DNA of 64,000 bases. Origin: Bacillus sp. OK048. Lineage in GTDB: Bacteria; Bacillota; Bacilli; Bacillales; Cytobacillaceae. The translations under genes and the position numbers were made by a program. This document shows, one piece after another, positions 22,778 to 31,237 of the stretch (position 1 is the stretch's first letter; each line of letters opens with the position of its first letter). Under the pieces are notes generated by a model that ran no database searches, had not been told where the DNA came from, and saw nothing but the letters and a program-made list of their open reading frames with translations. The DNA lies in contig NZ_FNHN01000006.1 of NCBI RefSeq assembly GCF_900103525.1, forward strand, positions 124,001 to 188,000, given 5' to 3'.

Positions 22778-24142
22778 ATGAAGAAGTTTGGAGTAAAAGA
22801 TCAAGTTGGCTATATGCTAGGGGATGTTGGAGGAAGTTTCGTTAACTTATATATTGGTTCTTTCTTTATTGTCTTTTGTACGTACGTATTGGGTGTAAGC
22901 CCTTACTTTATGGGGACAATGTTTTTAGTCGGAAAAGTATTCGATGCTCTTGTCACAGGAGTTATGGGGACCATTACTGACCGTTTTAGAATAGGGAAAA
23001 GCGGAGATAAGTTCTTGCCTTGGATCAGCTTTTCTAAATGGATACTAGCAGCAGCCTGTTTACTCGCTTTTGCAGACATATCAAGTTGGGGTTCTACCGC
23101 TACTCACATTTGGGTAGTCGCTGCTTATTTATTCTTCTGTGTTGCTTATACGGCTGATGCCATTCCATATGGTTCATTAGCATCTGTTATCACAAATGAT
23201 CCTGTTGAACGTACAAAATTATCTCGTGCTCGTTCCATCGGCGGTATGATTGTAGGAGTTGGATTCTTATCTTTTGTTCCAATGTTCATCTATGATAAAG
23301 CTGGAAATATCGTTCCCGAGGCATTCTTTTATATCGCGATTGTATTCAGTATTTTATCCTTATTATCCTATACAGGGCTTGTAAAATTAACAACGGAACG
23401 TATCCGTGACGAAAAGCCTGCTGGAGCTAAGCCGGAATACGATTTCAAGGATGCCTTTAAAGTAGCCCTTTCCAACAGACCATTAATCGGTATGATGGTG
23501 GCAACTCTTGGATCTACGTTAATTATTTCAGGGGTTGCTACTTTAGCTGCTTATGTATTTGCAGAGTTTTATAACATGCCTAGTGCATTTGCGATTAACT
23601 CATTCATAAGCATGGGAATTATACTTGCGTTATTCGTTGTTATTCCAAAACTCGTAGCAAAATTCAATAAACGCAACTTGATTCTTGTGACATCAGCATT
23701 CAGTTTAGTTGCAACCACTTTAATGACTTTAGTTACGTTTGAAAATGTATATGTATTTGCGGCATTATACAATTTCGCAACAATCGGTTCATCCGTGTTC
23801 GTTATGCTAGTTTGGGCATTGGTTACCGACTGTATCGATTACACAGAGTACAAAACTGGCAAGAAAATTGAAGGAACCCTTTACTCCCTCTATTCTTTCG
23901 CTCGTAAAGTAGGAATGGGAGTAGGAGCAGCGGTGGGAAGTTACTCTTTAGGTTGGGTTGGATTTGTATCTGGTGCAAAGTCACAACCACAAGAAGTGGC
24001 AGAAGGTATTTTAAAAATGTACACAGGTATGCCAGTTGTCGCGTTTATTATCATCCTAATCGGTGTAGGGTTAATCTTTAATCTAAATTCAAAGAGCACA
24101 AATGAAATGTATGCCGTGTTAAAAGAAAGAAGAGCGTCGTAA
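22778..24142 (+). CDS. GPH-family sugar:cation symporter
   Basis: A 454-residue transporter with about 12 membrane helices. The start GVKDQVGYMLGDVGGSFVN and the loop ITDRFRIGKSGDKFLPWI are typical of glycoside-pentoside-hexuronide:cation symporters (MelB/XynP type). ATG 22778 follows AGGGGGG; the longer upstream frame is not translated. It is followed 36 bp later by a creatininase-family gene. The substrate is unknown; the enzyme partner hints at a small cyclic or glycosidic compound rather than an ordinary sugar. Confidence 0.87.
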   Translation: MKKFGVKDQVGYMLGDVGGSFVNLYIGSFFIVFCTYVLGVSPYFMGTMFLVGKVFDALVTGVMGTITDRFRIGKSGDKFLPWISFSKWILAAACLLAFADISSWGSTATHIWVVAAYLFFCVAYTADAIPYGSLASVITNDPVERTKLSRARSIGGMIVGVGFLSFVPMFIYDKAGNIVPEAFFYIAIVFSILSLLSYTGLVKLTTERIRDEKPAGAKPEYDFKDAFKVALSNRPLIGMMVATLGSTLIISGVATLAAYVFAEFYNMPSAFAINSFISMGIILALFVVIPKLVAKFNKRNLILVTSAFSLVATTLMTLVTFENVYVFAALYNFATIGSSVFVMLVWALVTDCIDYTEYKTGKKIEGTLYSLYSFARKVGMGVGAAVGSYSLGWVGFVSGAKSQPQEVAEGILKMYTGMPVVAFIIILIGVGLIFNLNSKSTNEMYAVLKERRAS

Positions 24143-24177
24143 AAGTTAATAAAAAGAAATTGTAGGGAGAGGTTTAA

Positions 24178-25029
24178 ATGCGTACTAGATTCCTTTCAAA
24201 AATGACAAATGGGGAAGTCGAGGAATATTTAGATCGAAATGATATTATCTATGTTCCAGTTGGCGTAACGGAAACTCATGGAGCGTTGCCACTGGATTCT
24301 GAAACTGTTTTAGCAGAAGCGATTGCTTTAAAAATGGCTGAAGCATCTGATGGGCTTGTTTTGCACAACTTACCTTATTTTTTCCCAGGGGGAACGATTA
24401 TTGGCCGGGGGACCATTCAAATGAGCATAAAAGACGGAATGGCTTATTTGGATAAAATTGCAAAGTCATTGCTAAAACAAGGCTTTAGAAGACAAGTATA
24501 TATTACGAGTCATGGCCCAGCTCACATGACAGTAAGTGGCATGGTTCGTGATTTCTTTGATGAAACAAATGTGCCCATCCTGTATATGGATGTATTAAAA
24601 GCAGCAGAGGCAGCCAAATTCAATCTGATGGATGCGTTCCATGATATGAGCATTGGTGCATATAAAGTTTTAGGCCGACTAGAAGATGTTCCATTAAATG
24701 TACCTGAATCTAATTCAGTTACGTATGATGTGCAGCATATGTTAGCCGGGATGGGTAAGAATCCTGGTAATCTATTAGGAAAATATGCTTATCAATCTGG
24801 TGCAGTGGGATCTTACTTTGATGCACCATCCGATCATATGGCTACACCGCTCTTGAAAACACCAGAAGAAAGAGAAGCTTATGCAGATGCAGGTGTTCAA
24901 GCGATTAATGAATTTGTAAAGGCATTGGATATGCCGACGATCGTTGAAACATTGCGTCAAGCGGATGTTTATACAAAGGAAAATAGTCTTCATAAATACG
25001 GGGAACTTTTGCAAGGTGTAAAAGCTTAA
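24178..25029 (+). CDS. Creatininase-family amidohydrolase
   Basis: A 283-residue creatininase-like metalloenzyme. Metal ligands appear in VTETHGALPLDSE (E, H and D of the family) and the second active-site His in TSHGPAHM. Family members hydrolyse cyclic amides (creatinine), remove formyl groups in riboflavin/F420 synthesis or act in mycofactocin pathways. Here it is paired with a GPH transporter and an AraC regulator, suggesting a catabolic role for an imported solute. AGGGAGAGG precedes the start. A bidirectional terminator follows. Confidence 0.8.
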   Translation: MRTRFLSKMTNGEVEEYLDRNDIIYVPVGVTETHGALPLDSETVLAEAIALKMAEASDGLVLHNLPYFFPGGTIIGRGTIQMSIKDGMAYLDKIAKSLLKQGFRRQVYITSHGPAHMTVSGMVRDFFDETNVPILYMDVLKAAEAAKFNLMDAFHDMSIGAYKVLGRLEDVPLNVPESNSVTYDVQHMLAGMGKNPGNLLGKYAYQSGAVGSYFDAPSDHMATPLLKTPEEREAYADAGVQAINEFVKALDMPTIVETLRQADVYTKENSLHKYGELLQGVKA

Positions 25030-25060
25030 ATAACCGGCATTCTTCCTAACGAGCAATAGC

Positions 25061-25096
25061 AAAAAAGACGATTCATTATCCGAATCGTCTTTTTTC
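25061..25096. terminator. Bidirectional terminator (GACGATTC family)
   Basis: GACGATTC and GAATCGTC pair around ATTATCC, with AAAAAA before and TTTTTT after. It separates convergent genes. Confidence 0.85.
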
Positions 25097-25103
25097 ATCG
25101 TTC

Positions 25104-26306
25104 TTATACAAACCTATTACGTCCGGACAGCATGGCAAAAATCATGACGATTACTGAAACGAAGATGAGCGTAGCGATTGGAATGGTCCACAAATGGGCT
25201 ATATCATATAAATAGCCGATAAACAACGGGCCAACTGCCGCGAGGAGGTAACCTGTCGATTGTGCCATTCCAGATAATGCTGCCGCTTGATTTGCGTTTC
25301 GAGCACGAAGTCCGATATACGTTAGAGCTAAGGGAAAAGCTCCTCCCAATCCCAAACCAATTAGGGTGATACTGACAATCAAAATAGGATAGGATGAGCC
25401 AAATAATAATCCACTGTAACCCAAAACTGAGCACATCCCTAACATGAAGCCAATCCAAATTTGTGATTGAGTACGTCCAGCTAGAACAGGAATGAAGAAA
25501 CTTGCCGGTAATCCTACTAACTGGGTTAAAGAAAGCATCCATCCCGCTGTTTCCATACTCATGCCCTGACTATGCAAAATTTCAGGTAACCATGAAATTG
25601 TTACATAAAATAAAAAGGACTGAAACCCCATGAAGATAGCGATTTGCCAGGCAAGAGGTGTACGCCAAATTCGCGTTGTGTTAGAGCCTGCATTCTGTTG
25701 GAAGACTCTGGTCTCTTTTTTATTCTTTTTGTGAAGAAAGAGCCACACTAGGATTGCCACAACTGCCGGTATCGCCCAGACAATTTGGGCACCCTGCCAT
25801 CCTAGCTTTAAATTAATGGCTAAAGGAATACTTACTCCTGATGCCAAGGATGCGACTAAGCCCATTGATGTGGAATAAACACTTGTCATTAAACCGAATT
25901 TTTCTGGGAATTTGTCTTTAACAATGGCTGGTAATAGAACATTTCCGATGGCGATACCCATGCCAGCTAAAAGCGTCCCTGTAAAAAGAAAGAAAGTCAT
26001 CGGGATTGAACGAATGAGAATACCGATCAAAAGGAATGATAGACCAATCAGCAATGTCAATTCATTTGTTAGTCGATTAGCTATTTTTGGAACAATCGGA
26101 GACAGGAGGGCGAAAATCACTAACGGCAAGCTCATCAATAAACCTGCGCTCCAATGTGATAGTCCAACATCCTTCTGAATCATCCCGACTAAAGGTCCTA
26201 ATGATGTAATGGCGGGGCGTAAATTAAAGGCTACAAGTACAATCCCCGTAATAAATATAAATATAGAGAATGATTTCGTTTTGGCTTTTGAGTCTAACAA
26301 CTCCAA
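25104..26306 (-). CDS. CynX/NimT-family MFS transporter
   Basis: A 400-residue, 12-helix MFS protein. The opening GIVLVAFNLRPAITSLGPLV, with the NLRPAITS motif, is diagnostic of the CynX/NimT group (cyanate and 2-nitroimidazole transporters, YycB). It starts at TTG with GAGAGGAG nine bases upstream. Gene order around it gives no substrate clue. It stands alone between two terminators. Confidence 0.87.
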   Translation of the reverse strand: MELLDSKAKTKSFSIFIFITGIVLVAFNLRPAITSLGPLVGMIQKDVGLSHWSAGLLMSLPLVIFALLSPIVPKIANRLTNELTLLIGLSFLLIGILIRSIPMTFFLFTGTLLAGMGIAIGNVLLPAIVKDKFPEKFGLMTSVYSTSMGLVASLASGVSIPLAINLKLGWQGAQIVWAIPAVVAILVWLFLHKKNKKETRVFQQNAGSNTTRIWRTPLAWQIAIFMGFQSFLFYVTISWLPEILHSQGMSMETAGWMLSLTQLVGLPASFFIPVLAGRTQSQIWIGFMLGMCSVLGYSGLLFGSSYPILIVSITLIGLGLGGAFPLALTYIGLRARNANQAAALSGMAQSTGYLLAAVGPLFIGYLYDIAHLWTIPIATLIFVSVIVMIFAMLSGRNRFV

Positions 26307-26418
26307 AAAAATAACTCCTCTCAGATAACAAACTTTCTAAAGTATAGCATAAACAATGGATTAGAGTCAGAAAGACTCTTCATATCATTTCAAACAAAAG
26401 GGAGATTTTTACAGTGAA

Positions 26419-26456
26419 AAAAGCCGCTACTATCGATAAGATAGCAAGCGGCTTTT
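26419..26456 (-). terminator. Terminator of ahpCF
   Basis: AAAAGCCGCT pairs with AGCGGCTTTT, with a T-run in the minus direction, a few bases past the ahpF stop. Confidence 0.85.
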
Positions 26457-26462
26457 GGAAGT

Positions 26463-27992
26463 TTAATTGCGGATAAGGTAATCAAATGCTCCTAGTGCTG
26501 CAGTTGCACCTGATCCCATTGAGATGATGATTTGTTTATAAGCACTGTCTGTACAGTCGCCTGCCGCATATACGCCAGGGACGTTTGTAGCACCGTGCTT
26601 ATCTACAATGATTTCACCGAAGCGGGTGCGTTCAATCGTATCGCCTAACCAATCCGTATTAGGAACAAGACCGATTTGAACAAAAATACCCTGTAATTCG
26701 ATATGCTTCTCTGCGCCGGTTTCACGGTTAATATAGGTAATACCATTTACTTTGTCAGTACCGGTAATTTCCTTCGTTTGCGCATTCGTAATAACCGTTA
26801 CATTCGGTAGGCTGTTCAGACGATCTTGCAGGACAGAGTCAGCCTTTAGCTCTGGAGCAAACTCAAGAACTGTGACATGATTCACAATACCTGCCAGGTC
26901 AATCGCTGCTTCAATACCGGAATTACCGCCGCCAATAACAGCAACATCTTTTCCTGCAAACAATGGACCATCACAATGAGGACAGTAAGCTACACCTTTG
27001 TTCTTGAACTCGGCTTCACCTGGGACGCCAACATTACGCCAGCGGGCACCCGTTGAAAGGATGACAGCTTTACTTTTTAAAATAGCGCCGTTTTCAAGTT
27101 CGATTTCAACGAAGTCTCTCTTTTCTAAACGTTTAGCACGCTGTAAATTCATCACATCAACATTGTACTCTTTGACATGTTCTTCAAGGCTTGCAGCAAC
27201 TTTAGGACCTTCGGTATATTTCGTACCGATAAAGTTCTCAATACCCATTGTGTCCATCACTTGACCGCCGAAACGTTCAGCAACAATACCAGTACGGATG
27301 CCTTTACGGGCAGCGTAAATAGCTGCACTTGCACCTGCTGGTCCGCCGCCAATTACAAGCACGTCGAATGGTTCCTTATCAGAAAGCTCGGATGCATCTA
27401 CACCAGAACCCATCTTTGCAAGAATTTCATCAACCGTCATACGACCGCCGCCAAAATTTTCTCCATTTAGGAAAACGGTTGGAACGGCCATGATGTTTTT
27501 GCTTTCAACCTCTTCTTTATAAGCAGCCCCATCAATCATGGTATGAGTAATACCAGGGTTAAGAAGGCTCATTAAGTTCAGAGCTTGGACAACATCAGGA
27601 CAGTTGTGACAAGTCAAGCTGATGTAGGATTCAAAGTGATAGTCACCTTTAATGGCTTTAATTTGATCAATGACATTTTGATCCACTTTAGGGGCTCTTC
27701 CGCTAACTTGCAAGAGAGCCAATACTAATGAAGTAAATTCGTGTCCTAGAGGTATACCAGCAAAAGTTATGCCAGTATCTTCGCCGATACGATTTACACT
27801 AAAGCTTGGTGTTCTTTGTAGTTCTGTATTCTCAACCTTAATGTGGGAGGACATGGCAGCTAATTCTTCTACTAAAAGCAACATGTCGCGCGATACTTCA
27901 TCGGATCCAGCGCTGACTTTTAGAAGGACATCGCCCTCCATCAAATCTAGATATTGGGCTAACTGTGCTTTAATATCTGCATCTAGTAACAT
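26463..27992 (-). CDS. ahpF: Alkyl hydroperoxide reductase subunit F
   Basis: A 509-residue NADH:peroxiredoxin reductase. The N-terminal double-thioredoxin domain carries the CHNCPD redox pair, followed by FAD-binding VLVIGGGPAGASAA, the catalytic AYCPHCDGP pair and the NAD motif DVAVIGGGNSG. It transfers electrons from NADH to AhpC. The gene is 12 bp after ahpC in the same transcript and shares its peroxide control. Full length for the family. Confidence 0.96.
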   Translation of the reverse strand: MLLDADIKAQLAQYLDLMEGDVLLKVSAGSDEVSRDMLLLVEELAAMSSHIKVENTELQRTPSFSVNRIGEDTGITFAGIPLGHEFTSLVLALLQVSGRAPKVDQNVIDQIKAIKGDYHFESYISLTCHNCPDVVQALNLMSLLNPGITHTMIDGAAYKEEVESKNIMAVPTVFLNGENFGGGRMTVDEILAKMGSGVDASELSDKEPFDVLVIGGGPAGASAAIYAARKGIRTGIVAERFGGQVMDTMGIENFIGTKYTEGPKVAASLEEHVKEYNVDVMNLQRAKRLEKRDFVEIELENGAILKSKAVILSTGARWRNVGVPGEAEFKNKGVAYCPHCDGPLFAGKDVAVIGGGNSGIEAAIDLAGIVNHVTVLEFAPELKADSVLQDRLNSLPNVTVITNAQTKEITGTDKVNGITYINRETGAEKHIELQGIFVQIGLVPNTDWLGDTIERTRFGEIIVDKHGATNVPGVYAAGDCTDSAYKQIIISMGSGATAALGAFDYLIRN

Positions 27993-28004
27993 TTTATCTA
28001 CTCC

Positions 28005-28568
28005 TTAAATTTTTCCTACAAGGTCAAGGCTTGGCTTAAGAGTTTCTGAACCTTCTTGCCATTTAGCTGGGCAAACTTCACCTGGGTTGTTACGAACATA
28101 TTGTGCTGCTTTAATTTTGTTTACAAGTGTGCTTGCGTCACGGCCGATACCGTCTGCATTGATTTCCATAGCTTGTACAACACCATCTGGATCAATGATG
28201 AACGTTCCGCGTTGTGCAAGACCTTCTTCTTCATCAAGTACATCAAATGCACGAGTAAGTCTTTGAGATGGGTCACCAATCATCGTATATTGAATTTTGC
28301 CGATAGCAGGTGAGTTGTCGTGCCAAGCTTTGTGTGTGAAATGAGTATCTGTTGATACAGAGTAAACTTCAACACCTAGATCTTTTAATGTTGGATATTC
28401 ATTTTGTAAGTCTTCTAATTCAGTAGGGCAAACGAATGTAAAGTCTGCTGGATAGAAGCAAACTACACTCCACTGACCTTTAAAGTTTGCATCTGAAACA
28501 GTGATAAAATCTCCGTTCTTGTATGCGTTAGCTGTGAATGCTTGTACTTCTTTACCGATTAATGACAT
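28005..28568 (-). CDS. ahpC: Alkyl hydroperoxide reductase subunit C (peroxiredoxin)
   Basis: A 187-residue typical 2-Cys peroxiredoxin: peroxidatic Cys in [10 protein letters not shown], resolving Cys in GEVCPAKW, start [10 protein letters not shown]. It reduces H2O2 and organic peroxides and is recycled by AhpF. I use ATG 28568, eight bases after AGGAGG; the TTG two codons earlier is less likely. The promoter overlaps a PerR-type palindrome, so peroxide should induce the operon. Confidence 0.96.
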   Translation of the reverse strand: MSLIGKEVQAFTANAYKNGDFITVSDANFKGQWSVVCFYPADFTFVCPTELEDLQNEYPTLKDLGVEVYSVSTDTHFTHKAWHDNSPAIGKIQYTMIGDPSQRLTRAFDVLDEEEGLAQRGTFIIDPDGVVQAMEINADGIGRDASTLVNKIKAAQYVRNNPGEVCPAKWQEGSETLKPSLDLVGKI

Positions 28569-28629
28569 AATCAATTTCCTCCTAAGTATATGTTTTGAAA
28601 ATTTTTCCTCAAATATAGTAAAACTTAAA

Positions 28630-28644
28630 TTAGAATAATTCTAA
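28630..28644. promoter_or_regulatory. PerR box
   Basis: TTAGAATAATTCTAA is a perfect palindrome differing at two symmetric positions from the PerR consensus TTATAATNATTATAA. It lies just downstream of the ahpC -10, where PerR binding blocks transcription. Confidence 0.8.
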
Positions 28645-28654
28645 TACAGTTATT

Positions 28655-28683
28655 ATTATCGTATAGTACCGATGTTTTGTCAA
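28655..28683 (-). promoter_or_regulatory. ahpC promoter
   Basis: On the minus strand TTGACA (28683-28678) and GATAAT (28660-28655) are 17 bp apart. Confidence 0.75.
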
Positions 28684-28710
28684 CTAGAAAGTTTCTAATT
28701 GAGAAAGTTT

Positions 28711-28766
28711 CCAAGGGGGCGGTTCTTCTGGCTTAAAAGAACCAGGAGAACCGAACCGTCCCCTTG
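28711..28766. repeat. Long imperfect hairpin with GGGGACGGTTC arms
   Basis: CCAAGGGG-CGGTTC-TTCTGG pairs with CCAGGA-GAACCG-CCCCTTGG with small bulges. It has no adjacent gene end and no strong T-run. The arm AACCGTCCCC recurs at 9221-9230, so this looks like a dispersed structured repeat. Confidence 0.55.
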
Positions 28767-28876
28767 GTATTTTCTACTTAAAGTGCTTTTTTAGTCATCG
28801 GTAGGAATAATCGAAGAAATTTTGTTCTGTGGCTCTTTATTTTAGATAAAACATTATAAGGAGAATCCAACAAATT

Positions 28877-28910
28877 TCAAAAAACGGATGGTGTTCGTCA
28901 CCATCCGTTT
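28877..28910 (-). terminator. Terminator of the ABC importer operon, displaced by a MITE
   Basis: A 12-bp stem (AAACGGATGGTG) around TTCGT is followed on the minus strand by TTTTTT. The only minus-strand gene upstream of it is the binding-protein gene at 29122; the MITE at 28941-29123 now separates them. Confidence 0.75.
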
Positions 28911-28940
28911 ACATTTTACTTACTTGATATTTATTTTTTT

Positions 28941-29123
28941 GGCTGTGTTAAACTTGGCTGTTGATTTGAGCTCCAGGCACTTCGCTTTCCGCGGGCGGTC
29001 GGTGAGCCTCCTCGCCGCTGTGCGACTGCGGGGTCTCACCCTGACCTGCTAGTCCCGCAGGAGTCTCGTGCCTTCCGCTCAAATCAACAGGTTATAAAAT
29101 TAACAGTATCATTTAACACAGTT
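28941..29123. mobile_element. MITE, second copy, at the stop codon of the binding-protein gene
   Basis: It starts GGCTGTGTTAAA and ends TTTAACACAG followed by TT, where the first copy has CC. An 8-bp duplication ATTTTTTT lies at 28933-28940 and 29124-29131. The core is related to the copy at 20196-20380 but has diverged. Removing it restores the gene end and its terminator, and the protein C-terminus is the same with or without it. Confidence 0.82.
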
Positions 29124-30924
29124 ATTTTTTTAAGAATTCTTTTACCTTGTCTGGATCTGCTTTAAGCTCGTTTCCAGTTTTTACGATTGGGCTTACCGTT
29201 GATACGGCTTTGATTTTCTTGCCTTGGTAGTAGCTAATGATTTCATCTTGATTAATCGAGTAAAGGACTGCTTTTCTAAGGTCTTCGCTCTTAGCTACTT
29301 CACGATTTTTTGTGTTGAAGAGCAGGTACGTTACACCGTTGCTTTCCATGCTTTGCAGTTTCAGCTTGCTATCACTCTCTACAACATCCTGTTTGTTTTC
29401 GGGAACGCTGTATAATACATAAATCTCGCCGTTGCGTAATGCTGAAATGGAGCTATCGATATCTTTGATGAATCGAAGCTTAATGTTTGAGATTTTAGCT
29501 TCGTGCTCAGTTCCCTTCATATAGCCAGGGTTTTTGTGAAAAATCGCTTCGTAATCGTTTTTATAAGAAAGGATGTATGGACCACTTGCGTATAACGTAT
29601 TGTTAAATTTATCCCCTTCTGTAACTGTGTTTTGGTCACCGTAAGGAATGTCCTTGGTTACATCGAAGGATGCAACATCGTATGTGTTGATGCTTTCAAC
29701 TTGCTTTTTAGAAACAATTCCGGCAGATTGGTGTGCCAAATAGTTAAGCACTTGCGGGAATGGCTCTGTTGTTGTTACTTTTACAACCTGATATTTACCT
29801 TCTTTATTACTCGCTTGAGTTTTATCAGCTACAAGCGTGGAAATAGGCGTATCCAAGCCTTTTTCAAGTGCTTCTCTTACTGATTTATCGCTGCCGGATT
29901 GCTTTGCCTTTTCAAGCGCGCTTAAATCCGTGACAACTTCTGCCGTTTTAATATGCTCATGCAGGCTGTATGTGCGGTGATCTGGTACAGAGTTTTTATC
30001 CTTTGCACGATCCAAGGAGAAGATGACATCATCAGCACCAACACGCTCGTCTGTGTCGACAGCTTTCTTATCCGTTATTTTGGCAAAATTAATATCGTCT
30101 CTTAATAAGAAGTAATACTCAGAGTTGCCATCTGCAATGCTATAGTTGCGTGATAAAGATCCATCTGCTGTAATTTTATCATCATCGGTTAAGTTAATTA
30201 AACGAACATACATATTCGTATTAATCATGTTAATGGAACCATCATTGCCCTTAATGGGGTCAAGTGATGTTAGGGTTGGCATCGCTTGCGATAAAATAAA
30301 CGGCTCCGTTACACGCTTGGCTGCATCGTTGAAGTCTATTGTTTCCCACACCATGGAACGAGATTTTGATAGTCTGACTGATTTTGGATTTAACACGTCT
30401 TTATTGATCGCTTGTGTTTTTAAAGAAATATAAAGTGGCGCGATATAGGCTTTATCAAAGACAAGACGCTGTTCCAATTCTTTATATGTTTTTACATAGT
30501 CCTTGGCAGTTTGCGTGCTTGCTTTGTCAATCAGCTTATCGATTTCAGGATCAGCCATAATGCTGTAATCCCCTCCGCTTTTGAAAAGGGAACGGACGGC
30601 ATAGTCCGGGTTTCCTGTAACGGTTGTCCAGCTTGATAAAGCGACGTCAAAATTTCCTGCATCTTGCTGTGCTTTATAACTGCCATAGTCTGGCTGAATA
30701 TTAAGCTTCACTTTGAAGCCGTTCTTTACGAGCTGATCGCGGACAATATTCAGGTCTGCTTCACCACTGCTCATTCCAAGAACTTCAATTTCCACTTGCT
30801 CACTTGCATTACCGCCTGATTTTGAATCAGATGATGGTTTCTCTGCCACATCAGATTTTGTTTTTACACATCCCGCCAACAGTAAAACGAAAGCGAGGAG
30901 TAAAGGTAAAAGGGTTTTCTTCAT
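29122..30924 (-). CDS. Family 5 substrate-binding lipoprotein, apparently circularly permuted
   Basis: A 600-residue lipoprotein (lipobox LLLAGC) for peptide/nickel-type ABC import. The parts are in an unusual order. After the linker, residues about 45-190 resemble the normal C-terminal segment of SBP_bac_5 proteins (IVRDQLVKNGFKVKLNI, AGNFDVALSSWT, ADPEIDKLIDKAS, AYIAPLYISL). The normal N-terminal segment follows (MPTLTSLDPIKG, YYFLLRDDINFAKI, VGADDVIFSLDRA), and the protein ends with YASGPYILSY, LRKAVLYSINQDEI and DPDKVKEFLKK, which usually lead into the C-terminal segment. AAGGAGGAAA precedes the ATG. It is the last gene of the importer operon; one MITE lies upstream and one at its stop. 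Confidence 0.85.
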   Translation of the reverse strand: MKKTLLPLLLAFVLLLAGCVKTKSDVAEKPSSDSKSGGNASEQVEIEVLGMSSGEADLNIVRDQLVKNGFKVKLNIQPDYGSYKAQQDAGNFDVALSSWTTVTGNPDYAVRSLFKSGGDYSIMADPEIDKLIDKASTQTAKDYVKTYKELEQRLVFDKAYIAPLYISLKTQAINKDVLNPKSVRLSKSRSMVWETIDFNDAAKRVTEPFILSQAMPTLTSLDPIKGNDGSINMINTNMYVRLINLTDDDKITADGSLSRNYSIADGNSEYYFLLRDDINFAKITDKKAVDTDERVGADDVIFSLDRAKDKNSVPDHRTYSLHEHIKTAEVVTDLSALEKAKQSGSDKSVREALEKGLDTPISTLVADKTQASNKEGKYQVVKVTTTEPFPQVLNYLAHQSAGIVSKKQVESINTYDVASFDVTKDIPYGDQNTVTEGDKFNNTLYASGPYILSYKNDYEAIFHKNPGYMKGTEHEAKISNIKLRFIKDIDSSISALRNGEIYVLYSVPENKQDVVESDSKLKLQSMESNGVTYLLFNTKNREVAKSEDLRKAVLYSINQDEIISYYQGKKIKAVSTVSPIVKTGNELKADPDKVKEFLKK

Positions 30925-30947
30925 AATAATTTCCTCCTTAAAATATA

Positions 30948-31223
30948 GGCTCTGTTATAACTGAATGTTGATTTCACGCTGTTCGAAATATAAGCGGAGA
31001 AATTCCGTTTATATTGTGAAATACCCATATTTCCCTTAAAATAAGCGGAGTTTTTCCGGTTATACGATCCAAATCGATGGATTTTGTCTTATTTAGAGCA
31101 GTTAAGCGGAATATCTCCGCTGATTTCTGCCTCTAAAGCCTCTACTATAGACAATAACCGGAAATTCTCCGCCTATGAATTCTCATACCTAAACGAAAAT
31201 CAACAATGGGTAATAACATAGCC
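30948..31223. mobile_element. MITE of a second type with four GCGGA/TCCG hairpin modules
   Basis: Ends are GGCTCTGTTATAAC..TGTTGATTT and its imperfect complement ending AACATAGCC; an 8-bp duplication AAAATATA flanks it (30940-30947, 31224-31231). Inside are four short modules such as AAGCGGAGAAATTCCG and AAGCGGAGTTTTTCCG. The ends match those of the other MITEs, but the core differs. It separates the OppC-type permease gene from the binding-protein gene, a dozen bases before the latter's ribosome binding site. Confidence 0.82.
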
Positions 31224-31237
31224 AAAATATAAAACTA

